A program made the position numbers and the translations under genes. From Lysobacter enzymogenes (GTDB lineage Bacteria > Pseudomonadota > Gammaproteobacteria > Xanthomonadales > Xanthomonadaceae), in NCBI RefSeq assembly GCF_017355525.1, contig NZ_CP067395.1, positions 5,034,501 through 5,098,500 on the forward strand: a stretch of DNA of 64,000 nucleotides, written 5' to 3'. The first letter of the stretch is position 1. Each line of letters starts with the position of its first letter. This document shows positions 28,276 through 37,496 of the stretch, piece after piece. The notes under the pieces are model-generated. The model ran no database searches, was not told where the DNA came from, and saw nothing but the letters and a program-made list of their open reading frames with translations.

Positions 28276-28899
28276 TCAGAACTTGATGACGTAAGCCAGC
28301 CCGTACACGAACGGATCGATATTGGCCTTGCCGATCTTCGTGCCGTTGAGCTTCACGTCGCTGCCGATGTCCATCCAGCGCGCATCGACCCGGATCGCGC
28401 CGCGCTCGTTGAGGATGAAGTCCACGCCCACGTGCGCGGCCACGCCGACCGAATCCTCCAGCTTGAGCTTGGCGCCGCGCAGCGGGCCAGTGGTCTTTTC
28501 GCTGAAGAAGGTCGTGTAGTTCACGCCGAGGCCGACGAACGGCGAGACCGTGCCCTGGCTGTTCCAGTGGTATTGCAGCGAAAACGTCGGCGGCAGGTGC
28601 TTGGTGGTGGCGACCTTGCCGAGGCCCTTGATGTCGATGTCGTGCTTGAACGGGGTGGCCGCCAGCACTTCGATGCCGATGTTGTCGCGGAAGAAGTATT
28701 CGAGGGTGATGGTCGGCTGGACGTTGTCGCCGATCTCGAGTTTGGCCGTGCCGTTGAGCAGGGTGCCGTTGTTGGACTTGGGCTGGACCTGGTGGGCGCC
28801 GATGCCGAGCGTGAAGTTGCCGGCCTGCTGGGCCAGGGCCGGGTGGGCCGCGCACGCGAGCGCAGCGGCGATGAGGCCGCCGATCAGTCGATGGTTCAT
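28276..28899 (-). CDS. OmpW-family outer-membrane protein
   Basis: Eight-stranded outer-membrane beta-barrel of the OmpW/AlkL family, implicated in passage of small hydrophobic molecules. The 207-residue product has a signal peptide (cleavage near ALAQQ), alternating strands such as TLGIGAHQVQPKSNNG, ITLEYFFRDNIGIEVLAATPF and QYHWNSQGTVSPFVGLGVNYTTFF, and the C-terminal strand FVYGLAYVIKF ending in Phe. GGGGGA lies ten bases before the ATG at 28899. Divergent from gap; an FNR-like box lies between the two genes. Confidence 0.93.
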   Translation of the reverse strand: MNHRLIGGLIAAALACAAHPALAQQAGNFTLGIGAHQVQPKSNNGTLLNGTAKLEIGDNVQPTITLEYFFRDNIGIEVLAATPFKHDIDIKGLGKVATTKHLPPTFSLQYHWNSQGTVSPFVGLGVNYTTFFSEKTTGPLRGAKLKLEDSVGVAAHVGVDFILNERGAIRVDARWMDIGSDVKLNGTKIGKANIDPFVYGLAYVIKF

Positions 28900-28996
28900 T
28901 CCTTGAGTCCCCCTTGCAGATGAGTGCGGAATGCAGAGTTTTCTGAACAGGCCGAAGCCTGCCGCGCACTCTAAAGGCGCAGGAAAACTGCAAACC

Positions 28997-29010
28997 TTGA
29001 TTGCCATCGC
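28997..29010. promoter_or_regulatory. FNR/Anr-like box in the ompW-gap divergent region
   Basis: TTGATTGCCATCGC matches the FNR-type consensus TTGATnnnnATCAA at the first half-site and the ATC of the second. It lies about 100 bases before ompW and 125 before gap. OmpW genes are oxygen-regulated in some enterobacteria; relevance here is inference. Confidence 0.25.
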
Positions 29011-29075
29011 AGTCCCGCTGCGGCTCACCGACGCTCTCCGCCGCGGCATCGCCGGACTGCGACGCCGGCCCCGCC

Positions 29076-29085
29076 TTGCTAGAAT
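29076..29085 (+). promoter_or_regulatory. Candidate extended -10 promoter element of gap
   Basis: TTGCTAGAAT at 29076-29085 contains TAGAAT preceded by TG, an extended -10 form, 49 bases before the gap start. No good -35 is visible at 17 bases spacing. Confidence 0.35.
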
Positions 29086-29130
29086 GGCGGTTTCCCCACT
29101 TCGACCCGCCCCGGCGGACGCAGGAGTTAG

Positions 29131-30138
<1,008 letters not shown>

Positions 30139-30163
30139 GCCGCGGCGCTGCGATCGGAACGAG

Positions 30164-30189
30164 AAAGCCCCGCATCCGCGGGGCTTTTT
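30164..30189 (+). terminator. Intrinsic terminator after gap
   Basis: AAAGCCCCGC (30164-30173) pairs with GCGGGGCTTT (30178-30187) around ATCC, followed by a T-tract. The A-rich left arm would allow use in both directions, so it may also end metE transcripts arriving from the right. Confidence 0.88.
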
Positions 30190-30215
30190 CTTTATCGGGT
30201 TCGGTTGGGCCGAGC

Positions 30216-30248
30216 GGAAAGCATCGGGCCTCAAGGACCGACGCTTTC
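30216..30248. repeat. REP class 2 element (single, short)
   Basis: GGAAAGCATCGGGCCTCAAG followed by GACCGACGCTTTCC forms a compact palindrome between gap and the convergent metE. Confidence 0.6.
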
Positions 30249-30304
30249 CTTGCAAACCGCGACAAAACCAGCCGCCGCCCCGCGCACGAGGCGGCGGCCG
30301 AACC

Positions 30305-32584
30305 TCAGGCCGGCTGCTCCACCGACTCGCGCAAGCCGCGCGCCGAAGCCACCATCGCCTGCAACGCCGAGCGCACCTCCGGCCAGCCGCGCGTCTTCAA
30401 CCCGCAGTCCGGATTGACCCACAGCTGCGCCGGGTCGAGCACGTCCAGCGCCTTGTCCAGCAGCTCGCGCATCTCGGCCTGGTCGGGCACGCGCGGGGAG
30501 TGGATGTCGTACACGCCCGGGCCGATGCCGTTGGGGTAGCGGTAGCGCACGAACGCGTCGAGCAGTTCCATGCGCGAGCGCGAGGTCTCGATCGAGATCA
30601 CGTCGGCGTCGAGCGCGGCGACCGCGTCGATGATGTCGTTGAACTCGGCGTAGCACATGTGGGTGTGGATCTGGGTCGCGTCGCCCACGCCGCTGGCGGC
30701 GAGGCGGAAGCTTTCGCCGGCCCAGGCCAGGTACGCCGGCCAGTCGGCGCGGCGCAGCGGCAGGCCTTCGCGCAGCGCCGGCTCGTCGATCTGGATCGCG
30801 GCGATGCCGGCGGTTTCCAGGTCCAGCACTTCCTCGCGCAACGCCAGCGCGATCTGCCGGCAGCTGTCGGCGCGCGGTTGGTCGTCGCGCACGAACGACC
30901 ACTGCAGGATCGTCACCGGCCCGGTCAGCATGCCCTTGACCGGCTTGTCGGTGCGGTCCTGGGCGAAGCGGCTCCATTCCACCGTCATCGCGCGCGGCCG
31001 CGCCACGTCGCCGAACAGCACCGGCGGCTTGACGCAGCGCGAGCCGTAGCTCTGCACCCAGCCGTGCGAGGTGAAGGCGAAGCCGTCGAGCTGTTCGCCG
31101 AAGTACTCGACCATGTCGTTGCGCTCGAACTCGCCGTGCACCAGCACGTCGATGCCGAGCGCTTCCTGCTCGCGCAGGCACTGCACGGTTTCGTTTTCGA
31201 GGAACGCGCGGTAACCGGCGTCGTCGAGGCGCCCGGCCTTGTGTTCGGCGCGGGCCTGACGCACCTGCGCGGTCTGCGGGAACGAACCGATGGTGGTGGT
31301 CGGGAACAGCGGCAGCTTCAGCCGCTGCTGCTGCAAGGCGATGCGCTGCGGGTAAGCGCTGGCGCGGCGGGTCATCGCCGGCTCGACCGCGGCCAGGCGC
31401 TTGCGCACCTGCGCGTTGCGCAGCAGCGGCGAGGCCAGGCGCGCGGCGCGCGCGCTGGCGGCCTTGGCCAGTTCGCCTTCGGCCGCGGCGTCGCCGGCCA
31501 GGGCGCCGGCGATCAGGCGCAGTTCTTCGATCTTCTGCTTCGCATACGCCATCCACTGCTTCAGCGGGCCCGGCAGCTTGCGTTCGAGTTCCAGGTCGGT
31601 CGGCACGTGCAGCAGCGAACACGACGGCGCCAGCCAGCGCGCGCGTTCGCCGGCGCGGCGGGCCAGGCTCAGCGCGGCGTCGAGATCGGCGCGCCAGATG
31701 TTGCGGCCGTCGACCACGCCCAGGCTCAGCGCGCGGTTCTCCGGCAGCAGCGGCAGCACCGCTTCGAGCTGCTGCGGCGCGCGCACCAGATCCAGATGCA
31801 GCGCTTCGACCGGCAACTGCGCGGCCAGCGCGGCGTTGTCGCCGAGCGCGCCGAAGTAGGTCGCGAGCAGGCGCTGCGGCGAATCGGCCTGGGCCAGCGC
31901 GTCGTAGGCGCGGCGGTAAGCGGCGCGGTCGGCGTCGTCGAGGTCGAGCACCAGCGCGGGCTCGTCGATCTGCACCCAGTCGGCGCCGGCGGCCTTGAGC
32001 TTGGCCAGCAGCTCGGCGTAGGCCGGCAGCAGCGCGTCGAGCAGTTCGCGCGGGTCGCCGCCGTCGTTGCGCTTGCCGAGCTTGAGCAGGGTCACCGGGC
32101 CGAGCAGCACCGGCCGCGCCTTCAGGCCGAGCGCCTGCGCCTGGGCCAGTTCGGCCAGCGGCTTGTCGGCGCGCAGGGCGAAGCGCTGGTCGCGTTCGAA
32201 CTGCGGGACCAGGTAGTGGTAGTTGGTGTCGAACCACTTGGTCATTTCCAGCGCGCGCAGATCGCGGCGGCCGTCCTGCAGGCCGCGGGCGAGGGCGAAG
32301 TAGCCGGTCAGCGGGTTGTCCTCGAACGCGGCGCGGTGCGAGGCCGGCACCGCGTCGAACAGCACCGCGGTGTCGAGGACGTGGTCGTAGAGCGAGAAAT
32401 CGTTGCTGGGGACGCTGTCGGCGCCGGCGGCGACGGCCAGCCGCCAGTGGCGTTCGCGCAGCTCGGCGGCGGCCGATTGCAGCGCGGCCGCGTCGCTGTC
32501 GCCCTTCCAGAACGATTCCAGGGCTTGCTTGAGCTCGCGCCGCGCGCCGATGCGCGGGAAGCCGAGTGGGGTGACGCTGATCAT
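30305..32584 (-). CDS. metE: Cobalamin-independent methionine synthase
   Basis: Transfers the methyl group of 5-methyltetrahydropteroyltriglutamate to homocysteine without B12. The 759-residue product begins [20 protein letters not shown], the standard MetE N-terminus, so the ATG at 32584 is chosen although the frame stays open upstream. The zinc and homocysteine site is present: HTHMCYAEF (His, Cys) and [11 protein letters not shown] (Cys) with the Glu between. [12 protein letters not shown] marks the second barrel and [17 protein letters not shown] the substrate region. It sits behind a cobalamin riboswitch about 200 bases upstream, which would shut it off when B12 is plentiful. Confidence 0.97.
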   Translation of the reverse strand: MISVTPLGFPRIGARRELKQALESFWKGDSDAAALQSAAAELRERHWRLAVAAGADSVPSNDFSLYDHVLDTAVLFDAVPASHRAAFEDNPLTGYFALARGLQDGRRDLRALEMTKWFDTNYHYLVPQFERDQRFALRADKPLAELAQAQALGLKARPVLLGPVTLLKLGKRNDGGDPRELLDALLPAYAELLAKLKAAGADWVQIDEPALVLDLDDADRAAYRRAYDALAQADSPQRLLATYFGALGDNAALAAQLPVEALHLDLVRAPQQLEAVLPLLPENRALSLGVVDGRNIWRADLDAALSLARRAGERARWLAPSCSLLHVPTDLELERKLPGPLKQWMAYAKQKIEELRLIAGALAGDAAAEGELAKAASARAARLASPLLRNAQVRKRLAAVEPAMTRRASAYPQRIALQQQRLKLPLFPTTTIGSFPQTAQVRQARAEHKAGRLDDAGYRAFLENETVQCLREQEALGIDVLVHGEFERNDMVEYFGEQLDGFAFTSHGWVQSYGSRCVKPPVLFGDVARPRAMTVEWSRFAQDRTDKPVKGMLTGPVTILQWSFVRDDQPRADSCRQIALALREEVLDLETAGIAAIQIDEPALREGLPLRRADWPAYLAWAGESFRLAASGVGDATQIHTHMCYAEFNDIIDAVAALDADVISIETSRSRMELLDAFVRYRYPNGIGPGVYDIHSPRVPDQAEMRELLDKALDVLDPAQLWVNPDCGLKTRGWPEVRSALQAMVASARGLRESVEQPA

Positions 32585-32789
32585 GATGAATACCTGCGAT
32601 GCATGGGCATGACGCAGGGCAACGAAGGAGACCACGGCCGCGCCCGCCCGGGCGCCTGTGCGCCGGACTGCGGATCGATCCGTTGGCTTCGACCTCCGCC
32701 CCCGCGGGCGAGCCGGCCCGCGGCGGGCATCGCGCGGACGCGACGGCGCAACGGGTCGGAGTCGGACGGAAGGCGTGCCTTCCGGTCGC

Positions 32790-33000
32790 GGCAGGTCTTC
32801 GGGCTCGGGACGTGGGCGCGGCGTGGCCGGTGCGGCGCGCGAGTCCATCCACTCGCGCGCCGGCGCCGGCCTCGTCGCCTCGCCGTTCCTACTGAGGCCG
32901 CTTCCCAGGCGTACCGCCCAGTGCCAAGGCCCGTTCGTTTCCCATACCGCTGCGGGGCAGCTCCGGATTCGCACCGGATTCCCTCTGGCCGGACGCGGCG
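32790..33000 (-). ncRNA. Cobalamin riboswitch upstream of metE
   Basis: Read on the minus strand, the region holds the conserved cobalamin-element pieces in order: GGGAATCCGGTGCGAATCCG, GCTGCCCCGCAGCGGT, GGGAAACGAACG, the GGCACTGGGC..GCCTGGGAAG block (the ACTGG and TGGGAAG motifs), and the 3' B12-box-like CCGAAGACCTGCC near 32790-32803. About 205 bases of leader separate it from the metE start. A GGAAGGC/GCCTTCC hairpin at 32768-32783 follows, but without a T-tract, so control at translation or by Rho is as likely as intrinsic termination. Exact edges are estimates. Confidence 0.92.
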
Positions 33001-33010
33001 CGAACCGCGC

Positions 33011-33437
33011 CCGGCGTGTCCCATCGCTTTATCTGCATGAAGCGATGTTCACCGAGACGCCGCCAAGGTACGCAGCGGCCGGGGCGAAGTCAAATGACAG
33101 GGAGCTTTCTGCGGAGGTGGTCGCAGCGGGGACGATGGCGCCGGGCCTGAAGGTCGTCCCAAGCCCTTCGGCGACCTTCCCCAGCGAGCCTTCAGACCCG
33201 ACGCTTTCCGCTCCTCCCGACGCGCTCCCACTCGCTTTTTGCCGCACTTGCCGGTTACGCGCGCGACCGCCTGCCCCTCGCGCCGGGTTCATCCGCGCCT
33301 CGCCAACATGAAGCCCGGCCCGCCTACGCGCGCGGTCCTCGTTGAGCTTCAACGAGGCTGCCGCTAACGTTTGCAGGCGCAGCGCGCGGCGCGGGCCAGG
33401 ACGGTCCCGCGCGATCCCGACTCCGGTGGCTCGACAC
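33011..33437. other. Intergenic region between the metE riboswitch and the ClpP-fold lipoprotein gene
   Basis: About 430 bases holding the metE promoter region (minus strand, somewhat AT-richer around 33025-33110), a REP class 2 pair (33136-33210) and the leader of the lipoprotein gene. I see no protein gene here. Confidence 0.5.
33136..33210. repeat. REP class 2 inverted pair
   Basis: GGCGCCGGGCCTGAAGGTCG and the opposing GAGCCTTCAGACCCGACGCT form an imperfect inverted pair with a small CCCTTCGGCG-type loop region between. Confidence 0.65.
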
Positions 33438-34610
33438 ATGTTTCCGCAACGCTCCCCGTTCCGACCCCGCAGGCTGTTGGCAGCCTCGCTCGCGCTGCTG
33501 TGCGCGCTGGCGCTGGCCGCCTGCGGCAAGGACGAAGCGGCCCAGCCCGGCGCCGCGGTGACCCTGGGCAGCCAGAACGACGTGCCCAAGCCGGCGCAGG
33601 TGCCGGTCAGCGAGGAGGACATCCTCAAGGGCACCTACTGGCCGCCGGCCAAGCTCGACGGCGGCGTCGCCCGGATCAGCTGCGAATACGACTACCCGCG
33701 CTTCGGCGACGGCGACAAGCTCGAATCGCTGGATTTCTTCAGCCTGGTCGACGCGATGTCGCCGTGCCAGCAGCGCGGCGTGGTGCGGGTGCGCTACCAG
33801 GGCAAGATCGGCGCCGGCTTCACCGCGCTGGCGCAGCGGGTCGCGGCGATGGCCGCGCGCATGGAGATTCCGACCCGCATCCTCGACATCGATTCCAGCG
33901 GCGGCCACGTCGAGGAAGCGCTGCGCGCCGGCGACTCGATCGCCGAGTCGGGCTGGGCGATCTGGGTGCGCGAGGAATCGGTCTGCCACAGCGCCTGCGT
34001 GCTGATCCTGGCCGCCGGCGACACCCGCTCGATCGAGGGCAAGGTCGGCATCCACCGGCTGATGCGCGACCGCTCCACCGCGACCTCGCGCGCCGAACTC
34101 AGCCGCGAGCTGCGCCAGATCAACCAGCAGGTGCGCGATTACCTGGAACGCAACGGCGTCGCCACCGCGGTCTCGGACCTGATGATGACCGTGGCCAACC
34201 GCGACCTGCGCATCCTGACTCCGGACGAACTCAAGCAATACGGCCTGGACGGCACCAACGCCGCCCAGGACGACCTCGACCGGATCCGCCTGGCGCGCAA
34301 GTGCGGCGACGACTTCGTGCGCCGCCGCGAAGCCTTCCGCCGCGCCTTCGACGCGCAATGCATGGGCACCGGCAAGAGCTTCGAGTCGATGCCCGAATGC
34401 GCCGAGCAACTGCAGGCGAAGTTCGGCTTCCCGGACAAGACCTGCCCCGGCGAAAGCCCGGCCGACCTGTATGCGCGCGATCTGCCGCCGCCGTTGCTGG
34501 ACGAAACCGCGGTCGCCGGCGACGAGGGCAAGAGCGCCGAAGCCAAGCCCGGCGAGAACGCGGCCGAAAAGCCGGGCAAGTCCGAGCCGCCTGCGAAACC
34601 GGCCAAGTAA
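33438..34610 (+). CDS. ClpP/crotonase-fold lipoprotein of unknown role
   Basis: Predicted envelope lipoprotein: basic N-terminus, hydrophobic stretch and lipobox LALAAC (Cys near residue 30). The 390-residue product has a ClpP-like core (about 105-235) with ILDIDSSGGHVEEALRAG and a nucleophile-type ESVCHSACVLILAAG followed by KVGIHRL, matching the periplasmic ClpP-like proteins in which Ser sits in S-A-C/H-S-A-C. Whether it is a protease is not shown by sequence. A Lys/Ala/Pro/Glu tail (last 40 residues) ends the protein. The start at 33438 was chosen so that the lipoprotein signal begins normally; 33342 would add 32 residues. Confidence 0.78.
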   Translation: MFPQRSPFRPRRLLAASLALLCALALAACGKDEAAQPGAAVTLGSQNDVPKPAQVPVSEEDILKGTYWPPAKLDGGVARISCEYDYPRFGDGDKLESLDFFSLVDAMSPCQQRGVVRVRYQGKIGAGFTALAQRVAAMAARMEIPTRILDIDSSGGHVEEALRAGDSIAESGWAIWVREESVCHSACVLILAAGDTRSIEGKVGIHRLMRDRSTATSRAELSRELRQINQQVRDYLERNGVATAVSDLMMTVANRDLRILTPDELKQYGLDGTNAAQDDLDRIRLARKCGDDFVRRREAFRRAFDAQCMGTGKSFESMPECAEQLQAKFGFPDKTCPGESPADLYARDLPPPLLDETAVAGDEGKSAEAKPGENAAEKPGKSEPPAKPAK

Positions 34611-34651
34611 ACCCATCGCGATTTCCGCGCTCCGGCCGGCTTCGTTCCCGA

Positions 34652-34681
34652 CTGTAGGAGCGGCGCGAGCCGCGACCGCGA
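34652..34681. repeat. REP class 1 element, single copy
   Basis: CTGTAGGAGCGGCGCGAGCC and the following GCGACCGC at 34652-34681; no mirrored partner nearby. It separates the convergent lipoprotein and aldo/keto reductase genes. Confidence 0.8.
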
Positions 34682-34720
34682 CACTTCGATGACGACGTTT
34701 CTTCCGCGCCGCCGTCTGGC

Positions 34721-35767
34721 TTACCAGTCGCGCCGCACCTGCGCGCCGCCGAACATCGCGCCGACGATGCCGGGCAGGGCGAGGAAATCGTGCGGGAAAC
34801 CGAGCGCGACCGCGCTGGCCCGTTCCAGCCGCTCGATCTGCGCCGCGCCGAGTTCGACCTGCAGCGCGCCGAGGTTCTGCAGCAACTGCGCTTCGGTACG
34901 CGCGCCGATCACCGGCACGATCGCGCCGGGCCGTTGCAGCGTCCACGCCAGCGCGACCTGCGCCGGCGCGCGTTCGAGCTCGCGCGCGACGTCGACCACG
35001 ACTTCGGCGATGTCGAGCGCGCGTTCGGTCAAAGCGCCGTTGCCGATCGCGACCGCGCGCCGTCCCTGCGCCGTGGCCGGGTCGAGATCGGCGCGCGAGT
35101 ACTTGCCGGTCAGCACGCCCGACGCCAGCGGCGACCACGCGCTGACGCCGAGGCCGAGTTCGCGCGCCATCGGCAGCAGCTCGCGCTCGCTGTCGCGCTG
35201 GGCCAGGCTGTACTCGGTCTGCAGCGCCACCAGCGGCGACCAGCCGCGCAGTTCGGCCAGGGTCTGCATGCGCGCGGCCTGCCACGCCGGCAGGTCGGAC
35301 ACGCCGGCGTACAACACCTTGCCCGCGCGGACGAGGTCGTCGAAGCCGCGCATGACTTCCTCGACCGGCGTGGTCGCGTCCCAGGCGTGCAGGTAGAGCA
35401 GGTCGATGTAGTCGCTGCCGAGCCGGCGCAGGCTGGCTTCGACCGAACGGCGCAGGTTCTTGCGGTGGTTGCCGCCGGCGTTGGGGTCGCCCGGGTCGGT
35501 GCACAGCGAGAATTTGGTCGCGATCACCAGTCGATCGCGGCGGCCTTGGGCGAACTGGCCGAGCAGGGTTTCCGAACTGCCGCCGGTGTAGAAATTCGCG
35601 GTGTCGAAGTAATTGCCGCCGCGTTCGAGATACGCGTCGAACACGCGCCGGGCTTCGGCGGCGTCGCTGCCCCAGCCCCAGTCCTCGCCGAAGGTCATGG
35701 TGCCCAGGCAGATCGGGCTGATGCGCAGGCCGGAGCGGCCGAGGGTGCGGTAGTGGTCGAGTTGCAT
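34721..35767 (-). CDS. Aldo/keto reductase
   Basis: NADPH-dependent TIM-barrel oxidoreductase of the aldo/keto reductase superfamily (YajO/PdxI-like subgroup by eye). The 348-residue product shows the tetrad: Asp and Tyr in YFDTANFYTGGSSE (about residues 52-65), Lys in VIATKFSL and His in LLYLHAWD. SAWSPLASGVLTGKY and NLGALQVELGAAQIERLE are typical of the C-terminal cofactor half. It starts MQLDHYRTLGRSGLRIS at 35767, a normal family N-terminus. Physiological substrate unknown. Convergent with the lipoprotein gene. Confidence 0.92.
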   Translation of the reverse strand: MQLDHYRTLGRSGLRISPICLGTMTFGEDWGWGSDAAEARRVFDAYLERGGNYFDTANFYTGGSSETLLGQFAQGRRDRLVIATKFSLCTDPGDPNAGGNHRKNLRRSVEASLRRLGSDYIDLLYLHAWDATTPVEEVMRGFDDLVRAGKVLYAGVSDLPAWQAARMQTLAELRGWSPLVALQTEYSLAQRDSERELLPMARELGLGVSAWSPLASGVLTGKYSRADLDPATAQGRRAVAIGNGALTERALDIAEVVVDVARELERAPAQVALAWTLQRPGAIVPVIGARTEAQLLQNLGALQVELGAAQIERLERASAVALGFPHDFLALPGIVGAMFGGAQVRRDW

Positions 35768-35878
35768 GGCGGTAGTCCGCAGCGAAGGTGCGGCGACTTT
35801 AGGAATCGCGCGCGCTTCGGAATATCCGCAGCTTGCGCCGGCGCCGTGCGGCGCCGGATCAATGCGTTGCAGTCTTGC

Positions 35879-36247
35879 TTACGGCAGCGGCGGCACCGCG
35901 GTCGGCTTGCCTTCGACGTCGAGCGCGATCATGGTGAAGCGGCCGCGCGTGGCCAGTTGCGATTCGCCGGTCAGCAGGTCCTCGCGGATCATTTCCACTT
36001 CGACCTGCATCGAAGTGCGGCCGGTTTCGACCACGCGCGCGATCAGCTCGACCAGCGCGCCCTTGGGCACCGGCAGGTGGAAGTCGATCTGCTCCGAACG
36101 CGCGGTGACCACGGTGCGGCGCGCGTAGCGCGAGGCGGCGATGAAAGCGGCCTTGTCCATCCACGCCAGCGCCTGGCCGCCGAACAGCGTGCCGAGGTGG
36201 TTGGTGTGGTCGGGGAACACGATCTCGGTCATGCGGGCTTCGGTCAT
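35879..36247 (-). CDS. Hotdog-fold acyl-CoA thioesterase (YciA/BFIT type)
   Basis: Cytoplasmic acyl-CoA thioesterase of the hotdog superfamily. The 122-residue product carries PDHTNHLGTLFGGQALAWMDKAAFIAASRYAR, in which the HxxGxxxGG pattern and Asp are the family active-site region. SEQIDFHLPVPKGALVELIARV follows. The ATG at 36247 gives MTEARMTEIVFPDHTN, the usual length; an ATG at 36289 would add 14 residues. Located between the aldo/keto reductase and the nrdB 3' end, all on the minus strand. Confidence 0.9.
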   Translation of the reverse strand: MTEARMTEIVFPDHTNHLGTLFGGQALAWMDKAAFIAASRYARRTVVTARSEQIDFHLPVPKGALVELIARVVETGRTSMQVEVEMIREDLLTGESQLATRGRFTMIALDVEGKPTAVPPLP

Positions 36248-36305
36248 GGCGGAGGTGTCGGCGTTGGGGGATGGGATGAGATCGAACATTCCAGGACAAC
36301 GTGCT

Positions 36306-36414
36306 CCCTCTCCCGTTTACGGGAGAGGGTTGGGGTGAGGGAAGACGGTTGCGAAGATGCCGGGCGAGAGCGCGTGCCCTCACCCCAACCCCTCTCCCGC
36401 AAGCGGGAGAGGGG
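36306..36414. repeat. CTCTCCC-type REP inverted pair (class 3)
   Basis: CCCTCTCCCGTTTACGGGAG (from 36306) continuing GGTTGGGGTGAGGG is mirrored by CCCTCACCCCAACCCCTCTC (from 36377) ending in a CCCGCAAGCGGG hairpin. Each copy is a hairpin and the two copies face each other. This repeat type is common in xanthomonads. It lies between nrdB and the thioesterase gene. Confidence 0.85.
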
Positions 36415-36443
36415 CTTCAAGCACGGGAGCGAGGCTCGAAGCC

Positions 36444-37496
36444 TCAGAACGCCTCGTCGAACGCCACTTCGCCCTGCACGCCGACCTGATACGCCGACAC
36501 GCGGCGCTCGAAGAAGTTGGTCACTTCCTGCACGTCCTGCAGGTCCATGAACGCGAACGGGTTGGTCGAGCCGAAGTGCTTGGGCATGCCGAGCTGGACC
36601 ATGCGCTGGTCGGCGCAGTATTCCAGGTACTGGCGCATGTCCTTCAGCGACAGGCCGACCACGCCGCCGGACAGCACGTCCTGGGCGAACAGGTATTCGC
36701 AATCCACCGCTTCTTCGAACATCTTGACCACCTGCGCGCGCAGGTCGGCGTCGAACAGGTCCGGTTCTTCCTCGCGCGCGGTGCGGATGACTTCGAACGC
36801 GAACGCCATATGGCAGCTCTCGTCGCGGAACACCCAGTTGGTGCCCGAGGCCAGGCCGTTGAGCAGGCCGCGCGAACGCAGGTAGTACACGTAGGCGAAC
36901 GCGGCGAAGAAGAACAGGCCTTCGATGCAGCCGGCGAAGCAGATCAGGTTCAGCAGGAACTGGCGGCGCTGCTCGCGCGTCTCGACCCGCTTCAGGTCCT
37001 GGATCGAGTCGATCCAGCGGAAGCAGAACTCGGCCTTGGCCCGGATCGAGGGAATTTTCTCGACCGCGTCGAAGGCCTTGGCGCGCTCGTTCGGGTCGGG
37101 CAGGTAGGTGTCGAGCAGGGTCAGGTAGAACTGCACGTGCAGCGCTTCCTCGTACAGCTGCCGCGACAGGTACATGCGCGCTTCCGGCGCGTTGATGTGC
37201 TGGTACAGGTTCAGCACCAGGTTGTTGGCGACGATGCTGTCGCCGGTGGCGAAGAACGCGACCAAGCGCTCGACCAGATGCCGCTCGGCCGGGCCGAACT
37301 TGTGCTTGAGGTCGTTGACGTCCTGGGAGAAATCCACTTCCTCGACGGTCCAGGTGTTGCGGATGGCGTCGCGGTACATCTCGTAGAACTGCGCGTAGCG
37401 CATCGGGCGCAGAGTGAGATCGAAACCGGGATCCAGGAGCTTAGGAGCTAGCGAAGAGGAGCTAGGAGATAGCGGGGACATCGCTGACGAAGACAT
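36444..37496 (-). CDS. nrdB: Ribonucleotide reductase class Ia, small (radical) subunit
   Basis: Di-iron/tyrosyl-radical subunit of the aerobic class I ribonucleotide reductase. The 350-residue product has iron ligands in YEEALHVQFY (Glu, His), the radical-region FCFRWIDSIQ, IEGLFFFAAFAYVYYLRS, and RDESCHMAFAFEVI (Glu, His). The C-terminus ends VAFDEAF, the peptide that docks on NrdA. The N-terminus is odd: residues 1-20 (MSSSAMSPLSPSSSSLAPKL) are encoded by the repeat arm of the adjacent S23 cassette, before the conserved LLDPGFDLTLRPMRY. TAGGA precedes the ATG at 37496; an ATG at 37481 is an alternative. Confidence 0.95.
   Translation of the reverse strand: MSSSAMSPLSPSSSSLAPKLLDPGFDLTLRPMRYAQFYEMYRDAIRNTWTVEEVDFSQDVNDLKHKFGPAERHLVERLVAFFATGDSIVANNLVLNLYQHINAPEARMYLSRQLYEEALHVQFYLTLLDTYLPDPNERAKAFDAVEKIPSIRAKAEFCFRWIDSIQDLKRVETREQRRQFLLNLICFAGCIEGLFFFAAFAYVYYLRSRGLLNGLASGTNWVFRDESCHMAFAFEVIRTAREEEPDLFDADLRAQVVKMFEEAVDCEYLFAQDVLSGGVVGLSLKDMRQYLEYCADQRMVQLGMPKHFGSTNPFAFMDLQDVQEVTNFFERRVSAYQVGVQGEVAFDEAF

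Noticed and set aside
32768..32783. GGAAGGC/GCCTTCC hairpin after the metE riboswitch as an intrinsic terminator
   Set aside because: Good stem but no following T-tract on the minus strand, so not called a terminator.
30500..33040. 846-codon plus-strand frame spanning metE and its riboswitch
   Set aside because: Antisense shadow of metE; runs through structured riboswitch RNA sequence.
34721..36550. Plus-strand frame of several hundred codons opposite the aldo/keto reductase and thioesterase genes
   Set aside because: Antisense of two recognised genes, and it also reads through the CTCTCCC repeat.
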